A stretch of DNA of 64,000 bases, from positions 33,200-97,199 of the forward strand of contig JAICKU010000005.1 in the NCBI GenBank assembly GCA_025927765.1, read 5' to 3'. Under the pieces are notes generated by a model. It saw only the letters and a program-made list of their open reading frames with translations. It had not been told where the DNA came from and did not search any database. Source of the DNA: Burkholderiales bacterium. Its GTDB lineage: Bacteria > Pseudomonadota > Gammaproteobacteria > Burkholderiales > Casimicrobiaceae. The translations under genes were made by a program, and so were the position numbers. Positions 18,302 through 27,145 of this stretch are shown one piece after another. The number at the start of each line of letters is the position of its first letter. The stretch's first letter is position 1.

Positions 18302-19120
18302 ATGAAACCAAGGCTTTGGATGCAGATCGCCGGCGTAGCGTCGGCCGTCGGCCTCGCCGGCACCGCGATCGCGAACGACAACGCGATCGGGCAGAACGCG
18401 CAGGCGACGAACGAAAGAGCAGCGAGCGTGATCGATCAGGCGACGCCGCGGCCCGCCGATGCGCGGGGGATCGACGCCGCGCTGCAATCGGGCGATGTCA
18501 ACGGCACCGCGTCGTCCACGTCGGCGAACGAGCTCAATGGCCATTCATCGTCGAGGTCGCGAAGCGAGGTCGACACCAACGCGGCGGCGGCGAGCGACCT
18601 CAACGGCAACGCGTCGTCCGCAAACGACATCAACCACAACTCGTCGTCGTCGAGCGCGAACGACCAGCGCGTCAATGCAGCGGGCGCGAGCGCGAACGGG
18701 ATGAACAACGGGCAAAACGAGAACGAAGGCAGCGCAAGCGGCGCGACGCAGGGCAGCACGATGCAGTCGCCGAAGTCCACCTCGGGACTGACGTCGGGAT
18801 TGCCGGGCAACGCGACCGGCAACGGGCGGTTGTCGACGACGAACTCGGGCAATTTCGACGCATGGGCGAGCGACTACGCGTCGCAGCACAACGGCCGCAT
18901 CAGCCGCGACGAGTTCCTGAACCAGATGGGCAGGCGCTTCGACCAGCTCGACACGCAGCATCAGGGCTCGCTGACGCCGTATGAGATCGAGGAGATCATC
19001 GTCATGACGCCGGCGCATCCGTCGGCGGCGCAGCCGAGCGGGGTGAACGAATCGCCGGGCGGCGCATCCTCTGCGAACGGCGGCGCGTCGAGCACGACGT
19101 CGAGCGGCAACGTGCAATGA
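18302..19120 (+). CDS. Secreted Ser/Asn-rich protein with two degenerate EF-hand loops
   Basis: A 272-residue product with a signal peptide (GVASAVGLAGTAIA, likely cleaved near residue 24). A low-complexity region rich in Ser, Asn, Ala and Gly covers about 25-180. A short folded-looking segment at 185-235 carries two EF-hand-like 12-residue loops: ASQHNGRISRDE (193-204) and DTQHQGSLTPYE (217-228), both with Gly at 6, Ile/Leu at 8 and Glu at 12, but with Gln or Ala replacing several acidic ligands. The tail is again Ser/Gly-rich. The ATG is preceded by AAGGAGAG at 7-base spacing. It is probably exported to the periplasm or surface. I do not recognise a named family; calcium binding is uncertain. 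Confidence 0.65.
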   Translation: MKPRLWMQIAGVASAVGLAGTAIANDNAIGQNAQATNERAASVIDQATPRPADARGIDAALQSGDVNGTASSTSANELNGHSSSRSRSEVDTNAAAASDLNGNASSANDINHNSSSSSANDQRVNAAGASANGMNNGQNENEGSASGATQGSTMQSPKSTSGLTSGLPGNATGNGRLSTTNSGNFDAWASDYASQHNGRISRDEFLNQMGRRFDQLDTQHQGSLTPYEIEEIIVMTPAHPSAAQPSGVNESPGGASSANGGASSTTSSGNVQ

Positions 19121-19142
19121 CGCATTCGTACGCGTGAACGAA

Positions 19143-19164
19143 GGCGGCGCCCGAGGGCGCCGCC
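19143..19164 (+). terminator. Possible terminator hairpin after the EF-hand gene
   Basis: The sequence ggcggcgcc-cgag-ggcgccgcc forms a 9-bp perfect stem with a 4-base loop 22 bases after the stop at 19120. No T-run follows, so it is a weak intrinsic terminator or only an mRNA 3' stabiliser. Confidence 0.4.
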
Positions 19165-19202
19165 TCGCTGTCGACGTCGCGTCGCCGCACGTCCGCCGCA
19201 TG

Positions 19203-19230
19203 TCGACGCGCGGGGGCGAATCGGTATAAT
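19203..19230 (+). promoter_or_regulatory. Candidate promoter for the dusB-fis operon
   Basis: An exact TATAAT at 19225-19230 lies 35 bases before the dusB start. A partial -35 (TCGACG, 19203-19208; four of six matches) sits at 16-base spacing. A GC-rich stretch between the two is reminiscent of promoters under growth-rate control, but that is inference. Confidence 0.45.
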
Positions 19231-19264
19231 TCGAGCCCCCCTGCAGAATTCCCATCCGAAAGAC

Positions 19265-20320
19265 GTGCAAATCGGTAGCCATCCGTTGCCGAACAATCTC
19301 GCCGTTGCGCCGATGGCGGGCGTCACCGACCGACCGTTCCGAATGTTGTGCAAGCGGATGGGTGCGGGATATGCAGTATCGGAAATGGTCGCGGCGAATC
19401 CGAAACTGTGGGGCACCGACAAGTCGCGGCGCCGCACCGATCACGCGGGCGAAGTCGCGCCCGTTGCCGTACAGATCGCCGGCGCCGATCCTGCCATGAT
19501 GGCCGACGCAGCGCGCTACAACGTGGATCGCGGCGCGCAGATCATCGACATCAACATGGGCTGCCCGGCGAAGAAGGTGTGCAACGCCGCGGCGGGTTCA
19601 GCGCTCCTCGCCGACGAAGCGCTCGTCGCGTCGATTCTCGATGCGGTCGTACGTGCCGTCGACGTACCGGTCACGCTGAAGATCCGCACGGGCCCGGCAC
19701 CTGCACGGCGCAATGCAGTGACGATCGCACGCATCGCCGAGCGTGCCGGCATCGCCGCACTGGCCGTGCACGGCCGCACGCGCGCGTGCATGTTCGTCGG
19801 TGCGGTCGAGTTCGATACGGTGCGCGCGGTGAAGCAGGCGGTTCGCATTCCCGTGTTCGCCAACGGCGACATCAGGGGCCCCGAGCGTGCGCGCGAGGTG
19901 CTCGAACGCACGGGCGCCGACGGCGTGATGATCGGCCGCGCGGCGCAGGGGCGGCCGTGGATCTTCCGCGAGATCGCGCATTACCTCGCCACCGGCCGCC
20001 ACCTGCCTGCACCGACGGTGCGCGAAGCGCACGAAGCGATCGCATTGCACCTCGACGACCACTATGCGTTCTACGGCGAGGAACTCGGCGTGCGCATCGC
20101 GCGCAAGCACCTGCACTGGTACACGGCCGAGCTTCCCGGAGGCGACGTATTTCGCCACCAGGTGAACGCGGCCGTATCGACGGCCGAGCAGCGCGCGGCG
20201 GTCGATGTTTTCTTCGCGCGGCTGGCGTGGAAGAGCGAGCGCCTCGTCTACCGCGACGTCTCTGCAGCAACGAAGGCGCGCGTCCACGCATCGCCGTTGC
20301 CGGAACCGCTCGCGGCATGA
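19265..20320 (+). CDS. dusB: tRNA-dihydrouridine synthase B
   Basis: DusB reduces uridines in the tRNA D-loop with FMN and NADPH. The 351 residues contain the N-terminal LAVAPMAGVTDRPFR, the catalytic cysteine region INMGCPAKKVCN, the HGRTR loop and the FMN phosphate-binding ANGDI and GRAAQGRPWIF motifs. The start is GTG 19265, which gives MQIGSHPLPNNLAVAPMAG, close to the usual N-terminus. The stop overlaps the fis start by four bases. The dusB-fis pairing is the classic arrangement in gamma- and betaproteobacteria and argues for DusB over DusA or DusC. Confidence 0.95.
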   Translation: MQIGSHPLPNNLAVAPMAGVTDRPFRMLCKRMGAGYAVSEMVAANPKLWGTDKSRRRTDHAGEVAPVAVQIAGADPAMMADAARYNVDRGAQIIDINMGCPAKKVCNAAAGSALLADEALVASILDAVVRAVDVPVTLKIRTGPAPARRNAVTIARIAERAGIAALAVHGRTRACMFVGAVEFDTVRAVKQAVRIPVFANGDIRGPERAREVLERTGADGVMIGRAAQGRPWIFREIAHYLATGRHLPAPTVREAHEAIALHLDDHYAFYGEELGVRIARKHLHWYTAELPGGDVFRHQVNAAVSTAEQRAAVDVFFARLAWKSERLVYRDVSAATKARVHASPLPEPLAA

Positions 20321-20571
20321 AGAAGGCGGTGCGTCTCAACGGCAGCAACGAGATCGGCCGCAGCGTCGAGCGCTCGCTCGACGAATACTTCCGACGGCTC
20401 GACGGCGAGCCGCCGCACGGCATCTACGACATGGTGATCGCGCACGTGGAGCGCGCGCTGCTGTCGTCGATGCTCGAGCGGTCGAACGGCAACCAGACGC
20501 AGGCCGCCGAGATGCTCGGCATGAACCGCAACACGCTCCGCGCCAAGCTCGCGAAGTACAACCTGATCTGA
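20317..20571 (+). CDS. fis: DNA-binding protein Fis
   Basis: Fis is a small nucleoid-associated protein that bends DNA and activates stable RNA promoters in fast growth. The 84-residue sequence has the helix-turn-helix at the C-terminus (GNQTQAAEMLGMNRNTLRAK), the invariant signature of the Fis family, and the short acidic-helix N-terminus typical of the betaproteobacterial form, which is shorter than the 98 residues of E. coli. ATG 20317 overlaps the dusB stop (ATGA). Only 9 bases separate it from purH, so it is embedded in a longer operon than in enterobacteria. Confidence 0.94.
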   Translation: MKKAVRLNGSNEIGRSVERSLDEYFRRLDGEPPHGIYDMVIAHVERALLSSMLERSNGNQTQAAEMLGMNRNTLRAKLAKYNLI

Positions 20572-20580
20572 TCGGCGCGC

Positions 20581-22155
20581 ATGCCGGCCGCTGTGACGCG
20601 AGCGCTGCTCTCGGTCTCCGACAAGACCGGCCTCGTCGATTTCGCGCGCGCGCTTCAAACGCGCGGCGTCGCACTGCTTTCCACGGGCGGTACGGCGCGC
20701 CTGCTGGCCGACGCGGGCATCGCCGTCACCGAGGTGTCCGACTACACCGGTTTTCCGGAGATGCTCGACGGACGCGTCAAGACGCTGCACCCGAAAGTGC
20801 ACGGCGGCATTCTCGCCCGGCGCGACGTCGACGCGCATCGCGCATCGCTCGCCGCGCACGCGATCCCCACGATCGACCTCGTCGTGGTCAATCTCTATCC
20901 GTTTCGCGAGACCGTCGCCGATCCTGCGTGCACGCTCGACGACGCGATCGAGAACATCGACATCGGCGGCCCGGCAATGGTGCGTGCGGCCGCCAAGAAC
21001 TGGCAGCACGTCGGCGTCGTCGTCGACCCCGCGGAATACGAGCGCGTGCTCGCCGATCTCGATGCGCACGGCAACGCATTGTCCGACGACCTGCGCTTTC
21101 GCCTGATGCAGCAGGCGTTCGCGCACACGGCCGCGTACGACGGCGCGATCGCCAACTGGGTCGGCGCGCGCGATCGCGGTGGCGCGTCCACCGGGTTTCC
21201 GCGAGCGTTCCACTACAGCGGCACGCTGCGGCAGGCGATGCGCTACGGCGAGAACCCGCATCAGCAGGCGGCGCTTTATCGCGATCCGGACGCCGCGCCG
21301 TCCGCGATCGCGTCGTATCGCCAGTTGCAGGGCAAGGAGCTGTCGTTCAACAACGTCGCGGATGCCGACGCCGCGTGGCGCTGCGTCGCGACGTTCGCCG
21401 AGCCCACGTGCGTGGTCGTCAAGCACGCGAATCCCTGCGGCGTCGCGACCGCAGCCACCCCGCTTGGCGCCTATCGCGCGGCGTTCGCGACCGATCCCAC
21501 GTCGGCGTTCGGCGGCATCATCGCCTTCAACCGGGTCGTCGACGCGGACACCGTCGAGGCGGTGGCGGCGCAGTTCGTCGAAGTCCTGATTGCGCCGGGC
21601 TACGACGAAGGCGCAATCAGTGCGATCGCGCGCAAGAAGAACGTGCGCGTGCTCGAATTGCCGCTGCCGCCGCTCGAGGGCGACGCGCGCGAGCTCGACG
21701 TCAAGCGCGTGGGCGGCGGTCTGCTCGTGCAGACGAGCGACGCGCACGTGCTCGAGGCCGACGATCTTCGCGTCGTCACGCAGCGTGCACCGACGCCTGC
21801 GCAAGTCGCCGACCTGCTCTTCGCATGGCGCGTCGCGCATTTCGTGAAATCGAATGCCATCGTGTTCGCGGGCACCGGCCGCACGCTCGGGATCGGCGCG
21901 GGACAGATGAGCCGCGTCGACTCGACGCGCATCGCGGCAATCAAGGCGGCGAACGCGAACTTGTCGCTGCACGATTCGGTCGTGGCGTCGGATGCGTTCT
22001 TTCCGTTTCGCGACGGCCTCGACGTCGTCGCCGAGCAGGGCGCGGTCGCGGTCATCCAACCCGGCGGCAGCATACGCGACGACGAGGTGATCGCGGCGGC
22101 GAACGAGCGCGACGTTGCGATGGTGTTCACCGGGGTGCGCCATTTCCGGCATTAG
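20581..22155 (+). CDS. purH: Bifunctional AICAR formyltransferase/IMP cyclohydrolase
   Basis: PurH catalyses the last two steps of de novo purine synthesis. The 524 residues match the family (about 525). The N-terminal cyclohydrolase domain shows [26 protein letters not shown] and the phosphate-binding [17 protein letters not shown]. The C-terminal formyltransferase domain has the catalytic [20 protein letters not shown] and the [20 protein letters not shown] region, ending in [12 protein letters not shown]. It follows fis by 9 bases and precedes purD by 18, so it is part of a dense operon. Confidence 0.97.
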   Translation: MPAAVTRALLSVSDKTGLVDFARALQTRGVALLSTGGTARLLADAGIAVTEVSDYTGFPEMLDGRVKTLHPKVHGGILARRDVDAHRASLAAHAIPTIDLVVVNLYPFRETVADPACTLDDAIENIDIGGPAMVRAAAKNWQHVGVVVDPAEYERVLADLDAHGNALSDDLRFRLMQQAFAHTAAYDGAIANWVGARDRGGASTGFPRAFHYSGTLRQAMRYGENPHQQAALYRDPDAAPSAIASYRQLQGKELSFNNVADADAAWRCVATFAEPTCVVVKHANPCGVATAATPLGAYRAAFATDPTSAFGGIIAFNRVVDADTVEAVAAQFVEVLIAPGYDEGAISAIARKKNVRVLELPLPPLEGDARELDVKRVGGGLLVQTSDAHVLEADDLRVVTQRAPTPAQVADLLFAWRVAHFVKSNAIVFAGTGRTLGIGAGQMSRVDSTRIAAIKAANANLSLHDSVVASDAFFPFRDGLDVVAEQGAVAVIQPGGSIRDDEVIAAANERDVAMVFTGVRHFRH

Positions 22156-22173
22156 CGTGAACGGAGCCGCGCG

Positions 22174-23469
22174 GTGAAGGTTCTCGTCGTCGGCGGAGGA
22201 GGCCGCGAGCACGCGCTCGCGTGGAAGATCGCGCAGTCGCCGCGCGTGACGCACGTGTTCGTCGCGCCGGGCAACGCGGGGACCGCCGCCGATGCCGATC
22301 TCGAGAACATCGACGTCACCGATGCCGACGAACTCGTCGCGTTTGCGAAGCGCGAAGGCGTCGGCCTGACCGTCGTCGGTCCGGAGGCGCCGCTCGCGGC
22401 CGGCATCGTCGACGCGTTCACCGAGGCCAGACTGCGCATCTTCGGCCCCACGCGCGCCGCCGCGCAGCTCGAGAGCTCGAAGGATTTCGCGAAGGCGTTC
22501 ATGGTGCGCCACGGCATTCCCACGGCCGCGTACCGCACGTTCACCGACGCGCGCGAGGCGCATGCCTACATCGACGCGCATGGTGCGCCGCTCGTCGTGA
22601 AGGCCGACGGGCTCGCATCGGGCAAGGGCGTAGTCGTCGCGATGACGAGCGCCGACGCGCATGCGGCGGTCGACGCGATGCTCGACGCGGGGGCGTTCGG
22701 CGCGGCCGGCGCGCGCGTCGTCGTCGAGGACTTCATCGAAGGCGAGGAGGCGAGCTTCATCGTCATGGCCGACGGCCGCCACGCGCTGCCGCTCGCGTCG
22801 AGCCAGGACCACAAGCGCCTCGCCGACGGCGACCGCGGCCCCAACACGGGCGGCATGGGTGCCTACTCGCCGGCGCCGGTCGTCACGCCGACGATGCACG
22901 CGCGCATCATGCGCGAAGTGATCGTGCCCACGATCGAAGGCATGGCCGAGGAAGGGACGCCGTACCGGGGCTTCCTGTATGCCGGCGTGATGATCGATGC
23001 CACCGGTGCGTTGCGCGTGCTGGAGTTCAACTGCCGCCTCGGCGATCCGGAAACGCAACCGATCATGGTGCGGCTTCGCTCCGACCTCGTCGTGCTGATC
23101 GAGCACGCGCTCGCCGGCACGCTCGATCGCGTCGACGCGGAGTGGGATCGCCGCTCGGCGATGACCGTCGTGCTCGCGGCGGCCGGTTATCCGGAAGCGC
23201 CGCGCCGCGGCGACGCGATCGAGGGCCTCGAGCGCGTCAACCGTGACACGCATCCCGACGTGACCGTATTCCATGCGGGCACGGCGAAGGACGCGGAAGG
23301 CGTGAAGGTCGCCGGCGGGCGCGTGCTCGGCGTGACCGCGCTCGGCGAATCGCTGCGGCAGGCGCAGCGCGCCGCGTACGCGGCGATCGCGTCGATCCGC
23401 TACGACGGCATGCAATACCGAAGCGACATCGGCCACCGTGCGCTCGCCAGGCGCGGAGGCGCTTCGTGA
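22174..23469 (+). CDS. purD: Phosphoribosylamine-glycine ligase
   Basis: PurD ligates glycine to phosphoribosylamine using ATP (second step of purine synthesis). The 431 residues begin with the N-terminal domain [17 protein letters not shown] and carry the ATP-grasp core [25 protein letters not shown], and [12 protein letters not shown]; the metal-site stretch is [13 protein letters not shown]. The start codon is GTG at 22174, the first residue of the conserved [13 protein letters not shown]. Its stop overlaps the hemF GTG (GTGA), indicating coupled translation. Confidence 0.97.
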   Translation: MKVLVVGGGGREHALAWKIAQSPRVTHVFVAPGNAGTAADADLENIDVTDADELVAFAKREGVGLTVVGPEAPLAAGIVDAFTEARLRIFGPTRAAAQLESSKDFAKAFMVRHGIPTAAYRTFTDAREAHAYIDAHGAPLVVKADGLASGKGVVVAMTSADAHAAVDAMLDAGAFGAAGARVVVEDFIEGEEASFIVMADGRHALPLASSQDHKRLADGDRGPNTGGMGAYSPAPVVTPTMHARIMREVIVPTIEGMAEEGTPYRGFLYAGVMIDATGALRVLEFNCRLGDPETQPIMVRLRSDLVVLIEHALAGTLDRVDAEWDRRSAMTVVLAAAGYPEAPRRGDAIEGLERVNRDTHPDVTVFHAGTAKDAEGVKVAGGRVLGVTALGESLRQAQRAAYAAIASIRYDGMQYRSDIGHRALARRGGAS

Positions 23470-24434
23470 CCGGCAGCGCCGTTTCGCGCGCGGCGTTGCG
23501 AAGCGAAGCCGCGGCCGGCGCCGACACGCCGGACGTCGCCGCCGTCGACCGCTACATGCGCGGCCTGCAGCAGTCGATCGTCGACGGCCTCGCCGCGCAC
23601 GGCGCGCGGGCATTTCGGCGCGATGACTGGCAACGCGCCGAAGGCGGTGGCGGCATCTCGATGTCGATCGAGGACGGCGACGTGTTCGAGCGCGCCGGCG
23701 TGCTGTACTCGCGCGTGTCGGGCGCATCGCTGCCGGCGTCGGCGACCGCGCATCGCCCGCACCTCGCCGGCCGGGCATGGGAAGCGCTCGGCGTGTCGCT
23801 GGTGTTGCATCCGCGCAATCCGTACGCGCCGATCGTGCATCTCAACGTGCGGCACTTCTGCGCGCGTGCGCATGCGGGCGACGTCGCGGCGGCGTGGTGG
23901 TTCGGCGGCGGCATGGACCTGACGCCGATCTACGGCTTCGTCGACGACGTTCGGCATTTCCATGAAACCTGTCGCGACGCGCTCGCGCCGTTCGGCGCCG
24001 AGCTCTACCCGCGAATGAAGCGCGCGTGCGACGCCTACTTCTACCTGCGCCATCGCGACGAGGCGCGTGGTGTAGGCGGCATCTTCTTCGACGATTTCAA
24101 CGACGGCGGCTTCGCGCGCGCATTCGCGATGACGCGCAGCGTCGGCGACCATTTCCTCGAGGCGTACGGGCCGATCCTCGCGCGCCGGGTGCCGATGCCG
24201 TACGGCGAGCGCGAGCGCGATTTCCAGGCGTACCGGCGCGGCCGCTACGTCGAGTTCAACCTCGTATGGGACCGCGGCACGCTGTTCGGGCTGCAGTCGA
24301 AGGGACGCACCGAGGCGATTCTCCTGTCGATGCCGCCGCTCGCACGCTGGCGTTACGACTGGGCGCCCGAGCCCGGCAGCCCGGAAGCCGCGCTCTATAC
24401 CGACTTCCTGCCGGTGCGTGACTGGATCGCGTGA
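23466..24434 (+). CDS. hemF: Oxygen-dependent coproporphyrinogen III oxidase
   Basis: HemF oxidatively decarboxylates coproporphyrinogen III to protoporphyrinogen IX in aerobic haem synthesis. The 322-residue protein contains the family signatures [39 protein letters not shown] and [18 protein letters not shown]. An N-terminal extension of about 20 residues precedes the conserved region. The GTG start overlaps the purD stop, and its own stop overlaps the next GTG; this head-to-tail coupling ties haem to purine genes. The presence of hemF indicates an organism able to use oxygen. Confidence 0.96.
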   Translation: MTGSAVSRAALRSEAAAGADTPDVAAVDRYMRGLQQSIVDGLAAHGARAFRRDDWQRAEGGGGISMSIEDGDVFERAGVLYSRVSGASLPASATAHRPHLAGRAWEALGVSLVLHPRNPYAPIVHLNVRHFCARAHAGDVAAAWWFGGGMDLTPIYGFVDDVRHFHETCRDALAPFGAELYPRMKRACDAYFYLRHRDEARGVGGIFFDDFNDGGFARAFAMTRSVGDHFLEAYGPILARRVPMPYGERERDFQAYRRGRYVEFNLVWDRGTLFGLQSKGRTEAILLSMPPLARWRYDWAPEPGSPEAALYTDFLPVRDWIA

Positions 24435-25288
24435 GCGACGACCCGCGACCGCGCGGTGATCGTGCGGCCGATTCGCTCGCGGAAGCGCGCATCGGCGGCG
24501 AGCAGGTGTATCGCGGCGCGCTCCTCGACGTGCGCCGCGATCGTGCACGCATGCCCGACGGCAGCGAAGCGGTGCGCGAGTACATCGTTCATCCCGGCGC
24601 GGTGCTCGTCGTGCCGCGGCTCGACGACGGGCGACTCGTTGTCGAGCGGCAGTTCCGCTATCCGCACGATCGCAGCTTCCTCGAATTTCCCGCGGGCAAG
24701 CTCGATCCCGGCGAGGATGCGCTCGCGACCGGCGTGCGCGAGCTGATCGAGGAGGTGGGCTACGCCGCGCAGGTGTGGATTCATCTCGGCGTCGTGCATC
24801 CGGTGATTTCGTATTCGACGGAAACGATCGGCATCTATGCGGCGCACGGCCTCGCGCACGTCGGCGCGAAGCTCGACGAAGGCGAGTTCCTGGAAGTACA
24901 TCGGATGTCGCTCGCCGAACTCGGCACTGCAGTGGACGACGGTCGATTGACCGACGCGAAGAGCGTGTCGGCGCTGCTGATGTACGAACGCTGGACCAGC
25001 GCGGCGACGCGGACCATCCGCGTGGAGATCAGCGGGCGCGTGCAGGGCGTCGGCTATCGCGATTTCGCGTGCCGCGAAGCGGCGGCGGGCGGCGTTACCG
25101 GCTGGGTGCGCAATCGCCGCGACGGCAGCGTCGAGGCGCACGTGCAGGGACGGCGCGAACGCTGCGACGCGTTCGTCGAGCGCTGCCGGCGGGGGCCGCC
25201 CGCGTCCGACGTCGATCGCATCGTCGTGACCCGTGCGGCGTCCGATGCGACGCTGTCCGGATTCCTGGTTCGCCCGACGCAACGATAG
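24431..25288 (+). CDS. Nudix hydrolase fused to an acylphosphatase domain
   Basis: A 285-residue two-domain protein. Residues 25-188 form an ADP-ribose-pyrophosphatase-like Nudix domain with the full Nudix box at 89-111 (G x5 E x7 REL x EE x G), seen as [20 protein letters not shown] followed by VGY. Residues 194-282 are a complete acylphosphatase domain: the phosphate loop GRVQGVGYR with catalytic Arg210, and the catalytic Asn228 in [16 protein letters not shown]. Only about six residues link the domains, so this is an in-frame fusion rather than read-through of two genes. The Nudix part probably hydrolyses ADP-sugars or ADP-ribose; the acylphosphatase part acts on acyl phosphates. It starts with GTG overlapping the hemF stop and is the last gene of the operon, followed 7 bases later by a palindrome. 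Confidence 0.88.
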   Translation: MSDDPRPRGDRAADSLAEARIGGEQVYRGALLDVRRDRARMPDGSEAVREYIVHPGAVLVVPRLDDGRLVVERQFRYPHDRSFLEFPAGKLDPGEDALATGVRELIEEVGYAAQVWIHLGVVHPVISYSTETIGIYAAHGLAHVGAKLDEGEFLEVHRMSLAELGTAVDDGRLTDAKSVSALLMYERWTSAATRTIRVEISGRVQGVGYRDFACREAAAGGVTGWVRNRRDGSVEAHVQGRRERCDAFVERCRRGPPASDVDRIVVTRAASDATLSGFLVRPTQR

Positions 25289-25294
25289 GTCCAG

Positions 25295-25352
25295 CGAAAA
25301 GTAGGGTCAGACCCACTTTCCGTCCGGAAAGTGGATCTGACCCTACTTTTCG
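25295..25352. repeat. REP-like palindrome, copy 2
   Basis: Two arms, 25295-25322 and 25325-25352, form a hairpin of about 26 bp with one or two mismatches. The outer foot reads cgaaaagtagggtcaga, matching copy 1, while the inner stem ccactttcc is different from copy 1 but matched between the two arms. It lies between the convergent Nudix fusion and TetR genes, so it could act as a bidirectional 3' end structure. Confidence 0.88.
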
Positions 25353-25361
25353 TGCTTTTCG

Positions 25362-26105
25362 TCAGTGCGCGGTTTCCTCGCGCTGCGTCGGTTGATTCGG
25401 CACGTTCGCGAGTGCCCGCATGCCGCCGGCAAGAAAGGCAACCAATTCCTCGGCGCTCGGCGTCACCGGCGGCGCATTGCCGCCTGCCTTGCAGCGGCCG
25501 AGCGCGTCGTGCTCGAGCAGAAGGCGGCAGTTGCGAAAGCCTGCCTGCAGCGAAGCTTCGTCGACGGTGGGGAGCGCGTGGCGCAGCGCCGCGAGGCATT
25601 CGCGGTAGACGCTGCCGAAATGGCGCATCATGATCGTGTCCGTCGGGTCGTGGCCGGCGAGCCGCGCGACGAGGCACAGGTAGTTGCGCCACGGCGAGGC
25701 GGCGTCCGATTCGAGCGTGACGAACGGCCGGCCGTACGCCCACAGCACGTCGTCGACGTCCCAGTCGCCGCGTTCGCGCAGCGCCGCCAGCGCCTCGTGC
25801 TGCATCGCGAGCAGTTGCCCGGCGCGGCGGGCGAGCGCCTCCTCGATCAATTGCTCCTTGCTGCCGAAATGGTAGTTGAGGAGCGCGACGTGCGCTTCGG
25901 CGCGCGACGCGATCGTGCGATGCGTGAGCGGCTTGAAGCCGTGGTCTGCGATCAAGCCCTCCACCGCATCGAGCAACCGGCTCCGGGTGTCGTCGCCGCG
26001 CCGCCGCTCGGTGCGACCGTTTGACGTTCCGATGGAGCCGATGGCGTGGTCGAGGGGCATGGCCGCGAATCCCCGCTGGGGTGGAAACAGGAAGGGTCGC
26101 ATCAT
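25362..26105 (-). CDS. TetR/AcrR family transcriptional regulator
   Basis: The N-terminal part carries a TetR helix-turn-helix: TRSRLLDAVEGLIADHGF, then THRTIASRAEAHVALLNYHF followed by GSKEQLIEEAL. The C-terminal ligand-binding region (about 100-240) resembles the TetR C-terminal type that follows such YHF-GSKEQL repressors, but its ligand is unknown. The frame is open from 26105 (247 residues); the ATG at 26060 would give 232 residues and still include the DNA-binding domain, and neither start has a clear ribosome site. The target genes are unknown: both flanks are separated by palindromic repeats, and the gene stands alone. Confidence 0.85.
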   Translation of the reverse strand: MMRPFLFPPQRGFAAMPLDHAIGSIGTSNGRTERRRGDDTRSRLLDAVEGLIADHGFKPLTHRTIASRAEAHVALLNYHFGSKEQLIEEALARRAGQLLAMQHEALAALRERGDWDVDDVLWAYGRPFVTLESDAASPWRNYLCLVARLAGHDPTDTIMMRHFGSVYRECLAALRHALPTVDEASLQAGFRNCRLLLEHDALGRCKAGGNAPPVTPSAEELVAFLAGGMRALANVPNQPTQREETAH

Positions 26106-26174
26106 CGTAGCGGCGGCCCCCGGTGCCCCGAAGCGGACGGACGATCACATTCCTGTAGGACTGCGCCGACAGCG

Positions 26175-26259
26175 CGAAAGTAGGGTCGGATACCACTTTT
26201 CCGCAGCGACAGCCGCCAAATCGCCGTTCGGCGAAAAGTAGGGGTGTGACCCTGCGTTC
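26175..26259. repeat. REP-like sequence, degenerate composite copy 3
   Basis: Two related half-copies in the same orientation: cgaaagtagggtcggatacc from 26175 and cgaaaagtaggggtgtgacc from 26232. The second half also forms a small imperfect hairpin of its own with the gcagggt-like sequence at its far end. Inner stems do not pair with each other. It looks like a decayed or rearranged member of the family between the tetR start and the end of the membrane-protein gene. Confidence 0.6.
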
Positions 26260-26262
26260 GCT

Positions 26263-27084
26263 CTACGCGACGCCGAAGATGTCCTTCCACGCCGCGTACG
26301 ATGCCGCGGCCGACCACGGCAGCGCGAGCAGGAGACCGATCCCGTTGGTCACGAGCCCGACCATCACGAGCCCGAACGACAGCGCGCCGTAGAGCACGAG
26401 CGGCGTCAGGTTCCGCGCGAACGCGGCGCCGCTTTGCGCGAATGCCGTGCGGAAGCTTTCGCCGTCGAAGAGCGCGGCGAACGGCACGAACGTCACCGGC
26501 AGCGAGACGAGGATGCCACTCGCGTACGCGACGACGAGCGTCGTGCCGGAAATGCCTTCGGTGCTGCTCTCGGGCATCAGCATGTTGTAGCCACCGGCGA
26601 CGTTGGCGATGAACGCCTCGGCGACGAACACGATCAGCGCCGCTGCGACCACCGCCGCCTGCGCGCGTGCGGGGGCGCCGACGAATGCAACGAGTTGCCC
26701 GAGCCGCGGGCGATCGCCGCGATCCGCAGCCAGGCTCGCGTACAGAAGCCCGCATTCGACGAGCGGCAGCACGAGCTGCGCGATCGCGACACCGACGAGC
26801 GGCACGAGCGGCAGCAGCACGTTGCCCGCGAGGATCGCCAGCGCCATCGCGCAGAACGTCATGGGCGCGCGCTTCCACAGCCGCATCGCGTCGGCGTACC
26901 AGGCGAACGCGCGCTGGTTTGCGACGGACCGGATCAGGCGACGCGGCGGGCGGGCGCCGTCCGCGGACGAAGGCGAGGGAAAATCGGAAATTTGTCTACG
27001 CTCCGCGCTGCGCGGCCCATTCGCCCTCGGGGCGGCCCGTCGGGCGATTTGGCTACGCTTCGCGCTGCGCGCTGCGCGGCCCAT
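26263..27084 (-). CDS. BPSS1780-like membrane protein
   Basis: A multi-span membrane protein of about 220-270 residues with at least five hydrophobic segments (for example CAMALAILAGNVLLPLVPLV and TTLVVAYASGILVSLPVTFV). The pattern FAWYADAMRLWKRAPMTF at the beginning of the hydrophobic core resembles the betaproteobacterial BPSS1780 family (unknown function). The frame is open from ATG 27084, but the first 35 residues (up to RRQISDF) are encoded by a tandem DNA repeat and are unlikely to be native; no ATG or well-placed GTG lies between them and the membrane core except Met67. The true start is therefore undecided. It is convergent with nothing nearby and lies downstream of the liv genes. Confidence 0.65.
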   Translation of the reverse strand: MGRAARSAKRSQIARRAAPRANGPRSAERRQISDFPSPSSADGARPPRRLIRSVANQRAFAWYADAMRLWKRAPMTFCAMALAILAGNVLLPLVPLVGVAIAQLVLPLVECGLLYASLAADRGDRPRLGQLVAFVGAPARAQAAVVAAALIVFVAEAFIANVAGGYNMLMPESSTEGISGTTLVVAYASGILVSLPVTFVPFAALFDGESFRTAFAQSGAAFARNLTPLVLYGALSFGLVMVGLVTNGIGLLLALPWSAAASYAAWKDIFGVA

Positions 27085-27109
27085 TCGCCCTCGGGGCGGC
27101 CCGTCGGGC
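26996..27109. repeat. Tandem repeat of about 50 bp, two units
   Basis: Unit 1 (26996-27045) and unit 2 (27053-27109) share ctacgct-c/t-cgcgctgcgc and ggcccattcgccctcggggc, nearly identical, followed by ggcccgtcgggc. Unit 2 carries an extra 7-base duplication of gctgcgc. A 7-base spacer separates the units. The block covers the 5' end of the membrane-protein reading frame and ends 37 bases beyond the livF stop on the outer side. Confidence 0.85.
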
Positions 27110-27145
27110 TCATGCGCGTCACCGTAAAGGAATGGTTCGTCGGCG

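Noticed and set aside
20248..23778. A 1176-codon open frame on the minus strand opposite purH and purD
   Set aside because: It is antisense to three recognised genes with clear family motifs and has the Arg/Ala-rich composition typical of GC-rich shadow frames.
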